In this document: positions 38,301 to 46,372 of the stretch, one piece after another
Position numbering within the stretch: position 1 is the first letter of the stretch
Layout: every line of letters starts with the position of its first letter
Origin: Leptospira neocaledonica
Lineage (GTDB): Bacteria; Spirochaetota; Leptospiria; Leptospirales; Leptospiraceae
NCBI RefSeq assembly: GCF_002812205.1
Contig: NZ_NPEA01000005.1
Location: 248,001 to 312,000 of the forward strand
Direction: 5' to 3'
Length of the DNA: 64,000 nucleotides
The notes under the pieces: generated by a model
Seen by the model: only the letters and a program-made list of their open reading frames with translations
What the model was told of the DNA's origin: nothing
Database searches by the model: none
Program-made: the position numbers and the translations under genes

Positions 38301-38583
38301 GAAGGGGATTTTCCAAGTGGTGGATCCATTGATCCGTTCTTTGATTGTTCCTTTGGTGAATAATGTGTTAAGACAAGTGCCTTTGCCAAGGACATTGACG
38401 ATCAGCTCGTTATACCATCCTACGAATAATACAACCTGTAATATAAAGGCGGACACTGATAATCTCATGTTGAAAACTTTTAATGTGACCCCGGGTTCTG
38501 AACCTTATCCGTATCTATTCGGTGCATTGCAGTTTCAGGGAGCTGCTGCTTCGAATCCAGCTTCTACGGTAGTTTGTCCTTAG
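35374..38583 (+). CDS. Large Ig-like (Big_5/SbsA-type) lipoprotein, copy 2
   Basis: A 1069-residue paralogue of the preceding gene, with lipobox MLSGC (Cys31) and a GGAGAAAAAAG ribosome site. It has the same order of parts. A short GGG-rich linker leads to PATLPVDFGTTGPQA. The Ig-like domain carries YKSLEIVFSEPMDRNTV and GRLIFDPYRELKSNTTYQL. A Cys-rich beta segment and the near-identical C-terminal stretch follow. Divergence is greatest in the central Cys region (about 345-450). The pair most likely arose by tandem duplication and then diverged. It is separated from copy 1 by 222 bp, so it may have its own promoter. A bidirectional terminator follows. Confidence 0.78.
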   Translation: MVTGLGERERIFIKRTVVITCLAVLPMLSGCKESEKSGGVLDSFFSSIGIPVDGGGSVPRTVNNINYTETDTPATLPVDFGTTGPQAALNLASFDQVDRYKSLEIVFSEPMDRNTVFTSFTLREKTGPSSFAPLPGPSSPAAESKGGVFYWKSGGRLIFDPYRELKSNTTYQLSLTSDAKGIEGGTLTAYTAEFTTEPDYYVTMSLNGKSVGPGNSVNDLTFADALPGTLSMNLTASFTNPVAGTNYIKSIKLKHMGSSVTYDICNSPSVPCDMTNALASSLNLNGLVDGLKPFQGGNSYVFEITNSAGKVFQRSFGFNYGKVNSNPYNILTKGAAAVLDEAQTLRLFGGVLERFARGDFRIKDPSDNVIKTFANFSNAPTSGTKRSGYCMNYDSFNFIRSYGDASDYTSATFQDGYCGPNGTGNNQGAFTGYGCPPLSDCMNFDVDVYITSVNIPTTVSASTTKDCNNLDITNATENIKACLKVNGNGDLGVTLRGKAATIGLIVVARNQGDIGGFLCGLAGSCAGTLFSFSMTSDLNYNITVKPVRTAKARTNSSVDSNGNFVIQIKTPFSPTDPDTGNFYVSEWAVNLTTHDIVQRSSGSWLANLITSIGTDLANSMVAALAPKITQAMLGDVIQGVAPKALNSVVQSLKTPGLDITLPNYLPAPLANFPLSLQLQVEPDAVVRMSGSNKAVVASADLGLVTPAGSRLANTSPNYHGQGGAIGFVSTRPVPATQALTGEYAFNNSAANPGLLLTLTADTVTQAAFSLWQNGALNLRINRQFIDTIVAYAGDDPLFQLTQELVKVGTLMNVLSPGRPLNGLNPSDPTKLIRSVNSTDDVDIDVYSIHAPNGEFKWVGTAAQKPTLVVNFTDLELRIFGRRPNGTNIGTDASPVICSSAVADTAANSCRYLLNKARVSIKADGVFDFVPFVNPTGNTTYDKLNALKLVLNKDVGKMSYTLDILEGNTFNPFGLDPKGIFQVVDPLIRSLIVPLVNNVLRQVPLPRTLTISSLYHPTNNTTCNIKADTDNLMLKTFNVTPGSEPYPYLFGALQFQGAAASNPASTVVCP

Positions 38584-38591
38584 GATAAAAA

Positions 38592-38617
38592 AAGAGGCTC
38601 GGATCTCCGAGCCTCTT
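38592..38617. terminator. Bidirectional terminator between convergent genes
   Basis: AAGAGGCTCGGA (38592-38603) and TCCGAGCCTCTT (38606-38617) form a 12-bp perfect stem. A-rich DNA on the left (AAAAAAAG) gives the T-run for leftward transcripts. It serves the lipoprotein gene and the FecR gene, which converge here. Confidence 0.85.
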
Positions 38618-38644
38618 ATACATTCCAAAATTTTGAAATAGGAT

Positions 38645-39379
38645 TTACATTTTTCCTCCGCCGTATGTCTCATCGCTTGGAACGGAATCTTCCGGAGTCC
38701 AACCTTGAGGTGTATGGCAGGATAAACAGTTTTTTAAGGAAATATTCTTTTTCATCAGATCTTTGAAAGGGGGAAGAGATTTAAATTTTACGATAATCCC
38801 TTCGTAAGAACTTCTTTTTGGTTCTGCTCCATCCCCAGGATAATAACCGCCGTTTCCTTTTTCCTGCATGGTTCCGTCTTTAGGATCACCTGTCCCGTTC
38901 ATCAAAACTTTACCTTCGCAAGTACAGAAAGAAGAATCCTTGGACTTATGATCATGGAAAGCGGAGAATGCAGTTCCTCTCACGCCCGCCGTTGTAGTAG
39001 GAGTGGTGACTTCGAATTTTTTACCTTTTAGGTTTACAAGTTGGAACCAGGCAAATCCGCTTTGCACTTCCAGTTTGCCGTCCTTGGATTCGTTGTATAG
39101 ACTGGAAATTTTCAGTTTTGTATTCGGCAGGACTTTAAACTCAGAACCCTTATAGAGTAGAGTGGTTTTAGAAGCATTCCCCGTGGAAACTATATCTCCT
39201 TCAGAGACCAAGTCTCCTTGTTTTAAAATGTTCCAACTTCCCTTGCCGCCTTTTTGCAACTGTACTTTTCCGATCAGGAAAGAAACTCTCGCGTCCTTCT
39301 CCTTGTTTTCTTGGCTCACTAAAACCAAGGAACCGATGGAAAGCACGAGGCTTAAGATCATCCAAACTCTCAGTTTCAT
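38645..39379 (-). CDS. FecR-type protein with a C-terminal CXXCH haem motif
   Basis: A 244-residue exported protein with a signal-like N-terminus (about 1-21). A FecR domain (about 30-145) shows KVQLQKGG, LVSEGDIVSTGNASK, ILKQGD and the family end TTPTTTAGVRGTAF. After it come C152-x-C154 and then NCLSCHTP, a C218-x2-C221-H222 c-type haem site. FecR domains normally sense or bind glycans or act as anti-sigma partners; coupling to a haem site is unusual. It lies 10 bp downstream of an outer-membrane barrel gene, in one leftward unit, which suggests the two proteins work together in the periplasm. Function unproven. Confidence 0.75.
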   Translation of the reverse strand: MKLRVWMILSLVLSIGSLVLVSQENKEKDARVSFLIGKVQLQKGGKGSWNILKQGDLVSEGDIVSTGNASKTTLLYKGSEFKVLPNTKLKISSLYNESKDGKLEVQSGFAWFQLVNLKGKKFEVTTPTTTAGVRGTAFSAFHDHKSKDSSFCTCEGKVLMNGTGDPKDGTMQEKGNGGYYPGDGAEPKRSSYEGIIVKFKSLPPFKDLMKKNISLKNCLSCHTPQGWTPEDSVPSDETYGGGKM

Positions 39380-39389
39380 AAACTTCTCC

Positions 39390-40832
39390 TTAAAATTCGA
39401 TAGTAGTCCAAAGAGTTAACTCCTTGGTCAGGCGGCCGTAAGATACGATCCCATTATTTGCACCGCCTTGGAATTGTTGTAAATACTCCGCTTTGGTCCT
39501 TTCATTTCCGGACCCGTCCACATAGGATTGTTCTCTATCTCCGTCCTTGTCTCTGTTTCTGGATTCGGTATATCCTATAGAAACACGTAAGGAATCCGTA
39601 ATATTCCATTCTGCGAATACGGAACCTCTTCTGAACGAAGAACGAACAGAATAACCGGAAGAATTTACCAAAGGTCCTACGGTATTGGTTTGTAAATTCC
39701 AATAATCCGATTCGGGACTTCCTGGCATGACCTGGTTAATCTGAGTTCGGTTTGCGGAAAGTACTCCATCTCTACCGCTTCCTCCTTCTAATCTACCCAC
39801 GATCCTAAAATCTCCCCATCCTAAAGACAACCAGGCGTAAGCAGCAGTACCAGTGGAATCCAAACCTGGAGTCACAGCTCCGAAAGGTTTGGAAATGTCC
39901 CGGACTTCTCCGCCTTTTTGTTTTCTGAACACATATCCAAGTCCGAAGTTAAGAATTTTTTTACGATCAAAATTAGCTTCTACAGCATAAGAGTCACTTT
40001 CTAAGGAACGAACATCTTTTCTGAGGGTGGTAGAAGGATTATTATCCGACGCAAGACATGCTGTTCCTTCTCTACAATCGGAAGTGGCAGCTCCGGTTAA
40101 ATTAGCCGATCTATAAAAGAAATGCAGGCCGATCCGATTCTCATCTCCAATTTTAGGTTCGTAAGAAACTCTGGAAGAAAGATCAAAACCTGAGGAGTCG
40201 GTATTTTGAGTTTGTCTGTAACCTTCTCCATTAGAAAGAATAACCTGAGCGGATAGAGTATCCCATTTTCCAGTTCCACCTAACCCGATATCGGCGGGAG
40301 CAGGCGCAAATCCTAAACTTTCTAGAGGTCCTTTGTCCACATATCTCCATCTCCAATAATTTTTCCATTGGGTGTATGTATGTGGAAGTTCCTGCATTCC
40401 GAAGGTAAGTGAATACTCTCCTAGTCCTGTTTCCCAGGTTTTGCGGATAAGAGCCCTTCTGATTCCTAAAATATACGGATTAGATTTTACTCCTCCGTCC
40501 ATTCTTGTGTCGGCGCTTACTTGAGCAGAACGTAATAATTCTCCCCATAGTTCCAAGCTGACCCCAGTTTCCTTAAATTCTTTATTAATAGTTAAAAGAG
40601 TCCAAGGGGTGGAGAAGCCAGGTTCTTCGTTAGGATATGTATTAGTAAGTCCGGATCCTCCATCTCTCATTCTTTGGTTATAAGAAGGGGAGAGGATACC
40701 GCCTATCTTCAAACCGTAAAAACCGTCCGGTTCGTCCTTCTTAGTGGTAACGATTTCCTCTGCGGATAAATGTACGGATCCCATAATAAAGCAGGCAGCG
40801 GTGATTAGTTTTCGAATAGATGTCCGTTTCAA
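39390..40832 (-). CDS. Outer-membrane beta-barrel (porin-like) protein
   Basis: A 480-residue protein with a signal peptide ending about HLSA-EE (residue 24). The body alternates aromatic and polar residues in amphipathic strands (for example GEYSLTFGMQELPHTY and NFGLGYVFRKQKG) and ends in a C-terminal Phe (LWTTIEF), the BAM recognition signature. Loops are rich in Asp, Gly, Ser and Asn. Barrel size is compatible with 16-18 strands. No substrate-specific motif is visible. It is the first gene of a leftward pair with the FecR-CXXCH gene and divergent from a two-component system, which may regulate it. Confidence 0.78.
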   Translation of the reverse strand: MKRTSIRKLITAACFIMGSVHLSAEEIVTTKKDEPDGFYGLKIGGILSPSYNQRMRDGGSGLTNTYPNEEPGFSTPWTLLTINKEFKETGVSLELWGELLRSAQVSADTRMDGGVKSNPYILGIRRALIRKTWETGLGEYSLTFGMQELPHTYTQWKNYWRWRYVDKGPLESLGFAPAPADIGLGGTGKWDTLSAQVILSNGEGYRQTQNTDSSGFDLSSRVSYEPKIGDENRIGLHFFYRSANLTGAATSDCREGTACLASDNNPSTTLRKDVRSLESDSYAVEANFDRKKILNFGLGYVFRKQKGGEVRDISKPFGAVTPGLDSTGTAAYAWLSLGWGDFRIVGRLEGGSGRDGVLSANRTQINQVMPGSPESDYWNLQTNTVGPLVNSSGYSVRSSFRRGSVFAEWNITDSLRVSIGYTESRNRDKDGDREQSYVDGSGNERTKAEYLQQFQGGANNGIVSYGRLTKELTLWTTIEF

Positions 40833-41083
40833 AGAGGTCCCCCTCGATTACTTGCCGACAAAAGTCGTAAAGAAAAAATTTCGTTTAGATAATCCTATCC
40901 TTACTCTCTTGTCTACCAGACTTTCTATTTAACCATCGGGTCGATCCGATTTCTGTAGTTTTCATTCGATTGGAATAAACGATACTTTCCCTGGAATAAG
41001 ATTGTAAAAAGGGAATCGACGGGTTAAAAGAATACAGGATCAGTGGAGTCGGAAACGGAAAAAAGTTTTCGACCATCTATTCT

Positions 41084-42103
41084 ATGCGCACTTTTAAGAT
41101 ATTATTCTGGCTAACCATCAACACCGTGATCGGCACGATGAATTCGCTGTTAGTCGCACATAATTCCAAGGCTCCTTTTTGGAAGGTATTCTTGGCCACC
41201 CAAGTAACTACACATTGTGTATGTTCCATTGTGGAGTTTTCGGTAGAATTTCTAAACCGAATGAACAAAGGAGCATTTTTTACGGGTGCTTTTTTGGTAG
41301 TCGCTTCGGCAATCGCTTCCGTTTTGGGAGTCGCGTCAGGCGGAATCATCCATGTATTATTATTAGCAGGAGAAGGTGTGGAAAGACCTCATGGAGGATC
41401 TTATAATATTCTTCTCAGCAGTTTAATTTTGGCGTTATTCATCTCCTTTTTGGAAAAATCCATGCAGATCCTGATCGAAAGAAGGAAGAAGATGGAAAGC
41501 GAATTGAAAGATATCCAGTACAGGACCTTTCAGAACAGGATGGACCCGCATTATCTATTTAATACACTGAATACCATCCATTCCTTACTCGTTACAGATC
41601 CACAAAAAGCAGATAACGCTCTTATTCTTCTTTCTGAAACCTATAGATTTTTATCCGATCGGATCTTCGAAAAAACCATACCTTTTTCGGAAGAATGGGA
41701 TTTCACGGTAAACTATCTGGAACTGCAAAGGATACGTTTTTCGGATTCCTTGACGATCAAGATCAAAAAAGTGGGAGACTTTTCTAGACTTAGGATACCT
41801 CCTCTCACCTTACAACCATTAGTCGAAAATAGTTTTAAACACGGATTAGAAAATCGTTCCGAGGCGGGGAGATTGGAGATTAGCGCCACAGAAAGTTTTG
41901 GAAGAATAAAAATAGAGATCAAAAATAACGGGGACGATAAACAAGAACACCATTTATTGCCGGAATACAAAAAATCAGAATTTTCTCGCACCTTAAATAA
42001 TATAAAATCCAGGTTAGAGTATAATTTCGGAGAAGCGGAACTTAAATTAGAAAAAGATAAATTTGGAATCACCACATTAAAATTGGAATTCGCATCAAGA
42101 TGA
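41084..42103 (+). CDS. LytS/YehU-type sensor histidine kinase
   Basis: A 339-residue kinase. Four hydrophobic segments (about 5-125) form a membrane sensor without a large extracytoplasmic loop. A short coiled linker (130-145) precedes the His_kinase motif NRMDPHYLFNTLNTIHSLL, with phospho-acceptor H156. The HATPase part has PLVENSFKHGLE (N-box) but a short, weakly conserved G-box region, normal for this subgroup. The stop overlaps the start of the LytTR regulator (ATGA), so the two form one system. It starts divergently from the porin gene, about 250 bp away. Signal unknown. Confidence 0.88.
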   Translation: MRTFKILFWLTINTVIGTMNSLLVAHNSKAPFWKVFLATQVTTHCVCSIVEFSVEFLNRMNKGAFFTGAFLVVASAIASVLGVASGGIIHVLLLAGEGVERPHGGSYNILLSSLILALFISFLEKSMQILIERRKKMESELKDIQYRTFQNRMDPHYLFNTLNTIHSLLVTDPQKADNALILLSETYRFLSDRIFEKTIPFSEEWDFTVNYLELQRIRFSDSLTIKIKKVGDFSRLRIPPLTLQPLVENSFKHGLENRSEAGRLEISATESFGRIKIEIKNNGDDKQEHHLLPEYKKSEFSRTLNNIKSRLEYNFGEAELKLEKDKFGITTLKLEFASR

Positions 42104-42840
42104 ATAGCGTGCTATATAAGGTTTTAGTGATAGAGGATGAGGTTCCGGCCAGGGACCTTCTCCGTAAATTTTTGGAAAGTTGGCCTCAATTCGAAGTGGG
42201 TGGGATCGCGAGAACGGGCTCTCAGGCAATCGATCTTCTCAAAAAAGAAAAATTTGATCTGGTTTTTCTGGACATTAATCTCCCCGAAAAAACGGGATTA
42301 CAGGTTTTAGAAGAGATAGGGGAAAATCTTCCCGTATTGGTATTCACTACTGCTTATAGAGAACATACCCTTAAAGCATTCGAGGTGGGGGCCTGCGATT
42401 ATCTTTTAAAACCCTATACAAAGGAAAGATTTTCAGCATGTATGGAAAGGGCACTTCATCATTTGCAGTTAAAGTCCATTTCCAGCTCCAGAGCAAATGG
42501 AGAGCCGGATCCAGTATTCGTTTTTCGTGATGGAGGTTTGATTCACAGAGTTTTGTATGCAGATCTCTACTATCTCACAGCTAATGGAAAACGTTCCGTT
42601 CTTCATACGAAGGACGGAGATTATGAAACCGCTAAACTACTCGGCGATCTAGAAAAAGAATTACCTAAGACAGATTTTTTGCGTATCCATAGAAAACATA
42701 TGGTGAATCGTAATCTTGTCTCTGCAGCGAAATCCCAAGCGGGTGGTGCATATACAATTTATCTGAAAGACGAAGACGAGACAAATCTTCCGGTCGGAAG
42801 AGAATTTGTGGATGGAGTGAAGAACCTCTTCGGGAAATAA
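42100..42840 (+). CDS. LytTR-family response regulator
   Basis: A 246-residue protein. The receiver domain (about 8-120) has the acidic pair in VIEDE, phospho-acceptor D58 (LVFLDINLPE), a Thr in FTTAYRE and Lys in LLKPYTK. The LytTR DNA-binding domain (about 140-245) shows VLYADLYYLTANGKRSVLH and FLRIHRKHMVN. Such regulators bind pairs of direct repeats upstream of targets. It overlaps the kinase by 4 bp. Candidate targets are the divergent porin-FecR genes or its own promoter; no direct repeat of the LytTR type was found by eye. Confidence 0.93.
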   Translation: MNSVLYKVLVIEDEVPARDLLRKFLESWPQFEVGGIARTGSQAIDLLKKEKFDLVFLDINLPEKTGLQVLEEIGENLPVLVFTTAYREHTLKAFEVGACDYLLKPYTKERFSACMERALHHLQLKSISSSRANGEPDPVFVFRDGGLIHRVLYADLYYLTANGKRSVLHTKDGDYETAKLLGDLEKELPKTDFLRIHRKHMVNRNLVSAAKSQAGGAYTIYLKDEDETNLPVGREFVDGVKNLFGK

Positions 42841-43085
42841 GAGGGCGGCTCCTCGCGAACGACCCATAGGGAGCGAGCGAGTCCTCGATAACCGGAGGCG
42901 TTTATCGAGGACACACCAAGTAGTCGGCTTCGCTCGGACCGGGCTACTGCGGGCTCGGGCATTCGCCCTCGTCACTTCGTGACAAGCCCTGCGTATCCCT
43001 GCCGCGGGAAAAAATTTCTGAGTTCTTCCAGCGCCTCGTTGTAAGCCAAAAAAATCGGAACGCCCGCTGAAAAACGGATTCACTT
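42841..43085. repeat. GC-rich intergenic repeat (family 2)
   Basis: A stretch clearly richer in GC than its neighbours, beginning with GGGCGGCTCCTCGC. It contains GTCCTCGATAA (42881-42891) facing TTATCGAGGAC (42902-42912) with a 10-nt loop, and GTCAC-TTC-GTGAC. The blocks GGGCGGCTCCTCGC, GCTCGGACC(G/A)GGCT and a CCGCGG segment recur in the region 63521-63620. No coding gene is plausible. Together with the next repeat it fills the 423-bp gap 42841-43263. Confidence 0.55.
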
Positions 43086-43098
43086 TCGCGTGAGAAAG

Positions 43099-43246
43099 GT
43101 TGGAACTCCTACACTGATTTTAAGATCGCCCCCACCCGAACTCGGGAGGGGGGAGTGGCCCGTGGGAGAGCGCTTTCACGCAATATCACAAAATCCTTCC
43201 TTCGTCAACGAAATCCTCGTATTCAAATCCAGGTTGGAATTCCAAC
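43099..43246. repeat. Palindrome-bounded intergenic repeat, copy A
   Basis: The left boundary is GTTGGAACTCCTAC (43099-43112) and the right boundary is GTTGGAATTCCAAC (43233-43246). Inside are the core ATCGCCCCCACCCG, a GGGAGGGGGGAGTGGCCCG arm that pairs back as a hairpin, GTGGGAGAGCG, and ATCACAAAATCCTTCCTTCGTCAACGAAATCC-like sequence shared with copies B to D. It is non-coding and lies between the LytTR gene and a convergent SDR gene. Confidence 0.75.
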
Positions 43247-43263
43247 AAATCTATCTCAGTGCT

Positions 43264-43962
43264 TCACCAAGGAATTTCTTTTTTATCTCTCAGGAAAATT
43301 CCAGAAGGACCGTTTTTGTCCAACTGAGCTGCCCAAACAATCGTCTCTGCACCATGTTCAACGGAACGAGTCGCTGCCTTGCCTCCCATATCTGTTCTCA
43401 CCCAACCAGGGCAAACGGAATTTGTTTTGATATCCTTGCCGGAAGATTCGGAATGAAGAATTCGAGTGAGAGCATTCAGAGCAGTTTTAGAAATACGATA
43501 GGCGGAATAGCCGGAACTCATATCATAAAGTTGGCCCATTCCTGAGCTTACGTTTACGATCCTTCCGTAACCGTTCTTTTTCATTAGCCTTAAGATCTTT
43601 TGGGAAAGAAGAAAAGGTCCGATTAAATTCGTATCTAAGGTTCCTTGCAACATGTCTAGAGTGGTGCTCTCGATAGAACCGCTATCCAGATACACTCCTG
43701 CATTATTCACAAGAATATCGATCTTAGGATATTTAGAGAGAATTTCTTCTAGGAACATATCGATGGAATCTGGATCGGAAACATCCAGAGCAAAGGCCTC
43801 TGCAGAACCGCCTTCTTTTTGAATATAAGATACAGTTTTTTCGGAGTCTTCTTTTTTACGGGAAGCGCAGATGATGTGGATCCCTGATTTAGAAAGTTGT
43901 TTGGAAACTTCTTCGCCTATACCTCGACTCGCGCCGGTGACGATTGCAATTTTTTTGTCCAT
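43264..43962 (-). CDS. Short-chain dehydrogenase/reductase
   Basis: A 232-residue Rossmann NAD(P)-dependent oxidoreductase. The cofactor motif is TGASRGIG (about 9-16). The Arg in ASRKKED suggests preference for NADPH. NNAG follows at about 87-90. The catalytic Ser is in VNVSSGM and the active-site pair is YRISK. The C-terminus is a little short for the family. The substrate cannot be told from sequence. It is the last gene of a leftward run behind corA (10-bp gap), with a dispersed repeat 17 bp beyond its end. Confidence 0.9.
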   Translation of the reverse strand: MDKKIAIVTGASRGIGEEVSKQLSKSGIHIICASRKKEDSEKTVSYIQKEGGSAEAFALDVSDPDSIDMFLEEILSKYPKIDILVNNAGVYLDSGSIESTTLDMLQGTLDTNLIGPFLLSQKILRLMKKNGYGRIVNVSSGMGQLYDMSSGYSAYRISKTALNALTRILHSESSGKDIKTNSVCPGWVRTDMGGKAATRSVEHGAETIVWAAQLDKNGPSGIFLRDKKEIPW

Positions 43963-43972
43963 AAGACTTGGA

Positions 43973-44974
43973 CTATTCTTTAAACCAATTTTTATATTTA
44001 AAATACAAAATCATACTACCTGGGATGGTAAGCATGGTAGCTAAAGAGGCGCTCAGGACTAGTTTGCTCTCGTAGGGAAGTTCGGTAAAATTCATCCCGA
44101 AAAAACCGGTCAAGAAGGTGAGCGGCATAAAGATCATAGAAACCAGAGTGAGTCGTTTGATAATATCGTTCGTCTTCTGGGAAAGAATGGAAAAGTAGGC
44201 ATCCATGGAGTTTCCGATCAGATCCCTGTCCATATCTATGGTTTCTACAAGCCTACTCAAATGATCATACACGTCCCTAAAATAGAAACGAACCCTTTCC
44301 GAAAGGAATTTGTCTTCATGTCTCATGATCAGGTTCAGAACTTCTCTTTGGGGAGAAAGAACCCTTCTCATTCGGACCAGATTCCTTTTTACATATAAAA
44401 TATTCGTTATAAAGTCTGGCTCTATCTCGCTTGTAAGTATCTGGTTTTCTATGTCAGTGATCTGTTCAGAGATCTGGTCTAAGATCGGAAAATTGGAATC
44501 TACCAAAAGATCGAATAACAGATACAGAACATGATCCGTTCCCTTAGAAGCAAAATTCTGTTCCGTAAGAGTTCGGTTCCAAAGGGAATCTATCAAAGGT
44601 TCCTTATGTTCATGAACTGAAACGATAAACTTACGATTAAAAAATACATGTGTTTCCGTAGCGGAAAAAGACTGTTCTCCTTCCGATCTAAAACTATGAA
44701 GAACGATAAAAGCATGGTCCTCATAATCTTCGAACTTAGGCCTTTGGTTCCTGTTCACACAATCTTCTATTGCTAGATCGTGGAAACCGCAGTTTTTAGA
44801 TAAAAAGATCAGATCTTCCGGACTCGGATTTTCTACATCGATCCAGACCTTTTCTTTGTTTAGGGTTTTTTTAAGGGAGAAGTTCCTAAAAAAAGAAGCA
44901 TCCGTTTTATGAAGGATCGCTTTAGGAGAGGGATTTTTTTGTTTGGGAGTGGGGAAGGAAAGAAATCGTATCAT
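43973..44974 (-). CDS. corA: CorA-type magnesium/cobalt transporter
   Basis: A 333-residue inner-membrane channel for Mg2+ (and Co2+/Ni2+). A large cytoplasmic N-terminal domain (1-270) is followed by two transmembrane helices. The pore signature is GFFGMNF at the end of the first helix, then TELPY. The second helix and a basic tail (YFKYKNWF) end the protein. Length and order are as in CorA. It sits between tetR and the SDR gene in one leftward run; the small gap (40 bp) to tetR suggests a shared transcript. Confidence 0.93.
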   Translation of the reverse strand: MIRFLSFPTPKQKNPSPKAILHKTDASFFRNFSLKKTLNKEKVWIDVENPSPEDLIFLSKNCGFHDLAIEDCVNRNQRPKFEDYEDHAFIVLHSFRSEGEQSFSATETHVFFNRKFIVSVHEHKEPLIDSLWNRTLTEQNFASKGTDHVLYLLFDLLVDSNFPILDQISEQITDIENQILTSEIEPDFITNILYVKRNLVRMRRVLSPQREVLNLIMRHEDKFLSERVRFYFRDVYDHLSRLVETIDMDRDLIGNSMDAYFSILSQKTNDIIKRLTLVSMIFMPLTFLTGFFGMNFTELPYESKLVLSASLATMLTIPGSMILYFKYKNWFKE

Positions 44975-45013
44975 CTTGTAACTCTAATACGATTCTTTCC
45001 AAACCTTTGGAGT

Positions 45014-45565
45014 TTAGGTATTCTCCAGCGCGTATACAATATATGCACGGAAGTCTTCCAAAGTGAATTCTCTTTTATTGGTCAAATGATTGATCATATA
45101 GCCAATGATGGCCGAGGTAAGATTTTTCACTTCGAATTCTGTATAATTCGGCTTTAAAGCCAGGATGATCTTTTTTGAATTTTCGTAAAAGATCAGGTTC
45201 ACCAAATGAATATTGCGTTTTTTTAATCTATGGATCTTTGGTTGGAGCATAAGACTCCAATACAGACGAAGATATTCTTCATTCTCCTTTACCAATTTGA
45301 TAATTTGACCGCCTAAAAATTGGATCAGCTCTGCTCTATTTTCCGTAGAATTCAATTTTTCAGGAAGATATTTTTTTAAGATCGTATCGTGAGACTCGAT
45401 AATCCCTTCTAAGATGGATTCTTTAGATTCGAAATAACGATAGGCAAGACCCAAAGACAGACCGGCTCTCTGGGCAATTTGCCTCATAGTGGAGCCGTGA
45501 TACCCTTGTTCTGAAAATAATTTGAGGGAAGTTCTTAGGATTAGGTCTCTTGTATCTTTGGCCAT
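45014..45565 (-). CDS. TetR-family transcriptional regulator
   Basis: A 183-residue repressor. The N-terminal HTH (about 8-55) is clear: RDLILRTSLKLFSEQGYHGS, then RQIAQRAGLSLGLAYRYFES. The ligand-binding helical domain that follows is divergent, as usual, so the effector cannot be predicted. It starts 3 bp downstream of the aldolase-like gene and precedes corA. Its target is unknown; no palindrome stands out in the 46373-46474 upstream region. The ACGTACGT palindromes near 26-28 kb are TetR-like but there is no evidence linking them to this protein. Confidence 0.9.
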   Translation of the reverse strand: MAKDTRDLILRTSLKLFSEQGYHGSTMRQIAQRAGLSLGLAYRYFESKESILEGIIESHDTILKKYLPEKLNSTENRAELIQFLGGQIIKLVKENEEYLRLYWSLMLQPKIHRLKKRNIHLVNLIFYENSKKIILALKPNYTEFEVKNLTSAIIGYMINHLTNKREFTLEDFRAYIVYALENT

Positions 45566-45568
45566 TGT

Positions 45569-46372
45569 TTACCGAATGGAATAGAGAACCTTTCTGGATC
45601 CGATCCTTTCCCGATTGGTTTCCATTCTATTCTTATAACCGTAAGCCTTCTCAGGTTTTAAAAGAGAAAATAAATCGTACAATTCGATCTCGAATTGGAG
45701 CATAACTTCTGCTACTTCTTCCGGAAATTTTTCCAAAGATTTCATTGCATCTACACAAACATGTCTGGAGTTAATCTTGTCCGGACGGATTTCTTCAGCA
45801 ATCTTTCTGAAATTTTGTTTTGTGATCGTTCCACCCACAGAAGTTTTTTTGCCTCTGTCTTTGGAAATAGCAATGATGGTGCGTGTGACTTTCATCACTT
45901 CTTTATCATCTGGGATCATGCCCATAGACGCGGAAAGATCCGATCTTGCAGCAGTCACTTGATCTAAGTCATCGAATGCGCTCGAGTCTGCGATCTCTAA
46001 TAAATTTTTATAACCTGTGATCGTCTCCAGGTTGATCGCCTTAGTGACCTTGGAAAAAGTCACGGGGCTTAGCATACTTTTAAGAGTAGAAATAAAATTT
46101 TTGAGAGCGTAAGAAGATTCTATCATCGGGGCGGAAATTCCTTCGATTTCTTCTTTTACAAGCATACGGATATCGGTCCTTGCTTCTGGTCCGCCGATCT
46201 TAACAGTGACCGGAACTAAATCTTTGGCCACGATATGAAGCGCTCGGATTTCATCAGAATCCATATCTTCCGTTTCCGTGCCCCCTTTCAATCCTACGAT
46301 AGGATAGCTCTGTTTCAGGGAAATCAGGTGGCGGCGAAGTTCGATAATTTTGCGGTCTATCTGCTCTTTCAC
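45569..46372 (-). CDS. HpcH/HpaI-aldolase / citrate-lyase-like protein
   Basis: A 267-residue protein that resembles the aldolase/citrate lyase family seen in polysaccharide loci. It shows GLKGGTETEDMDSDEI, then VTVKIGGPEARTDIRML, GISAPMIESSYALKNFI, and a later GGTITKQNF. The TIM-barrel residues for metal and pyruvate binding are plausible but I cannot map them all. It heads a leftward run of four genes with tetR, corA and the SDR gene. The substrate is unknown, and a non-catalytic role is possible. Confidence 0.55.
   Translation of the reverse strand: MKEQIDRKIIELRRHLISLKQSYPIVGLKGGTETEDMDSDEIRALHIVAKDLVPVTVKIGGPEARTDIRMLVKEEIEGISAPMIESSYALKNFISTLKSMLSPVTFSKVTKAINLETITGYKNLLEIADSSAFDDLDQVTAARSDLSASMGMIPDDKEVMKVTRTIIAISKDRGKKTSVGGTITKQNFRKIAEEIRPDKINSRHVCVDAMKSLEKFPEEVAEVMLQFEIELYDLFSLLKPEKAYGYKNRMETNRERIGSRKVLYSIR

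Noticed and set aside
43090..43545. Open frame reading through the intergenic repeat into the SDR gene antisense
   Set aside because: It follows the repeat core and then the reverse strand of a clear SDR gene; similar translations appear at each repeat copy.
45014..45565. TetR as the regulator of the ACGTACGT palindromes at 26-28 kb
   Set aside because: No such palindrome is present upstream of its own operon and the loci are about 17 kb apart; there is no direct link.
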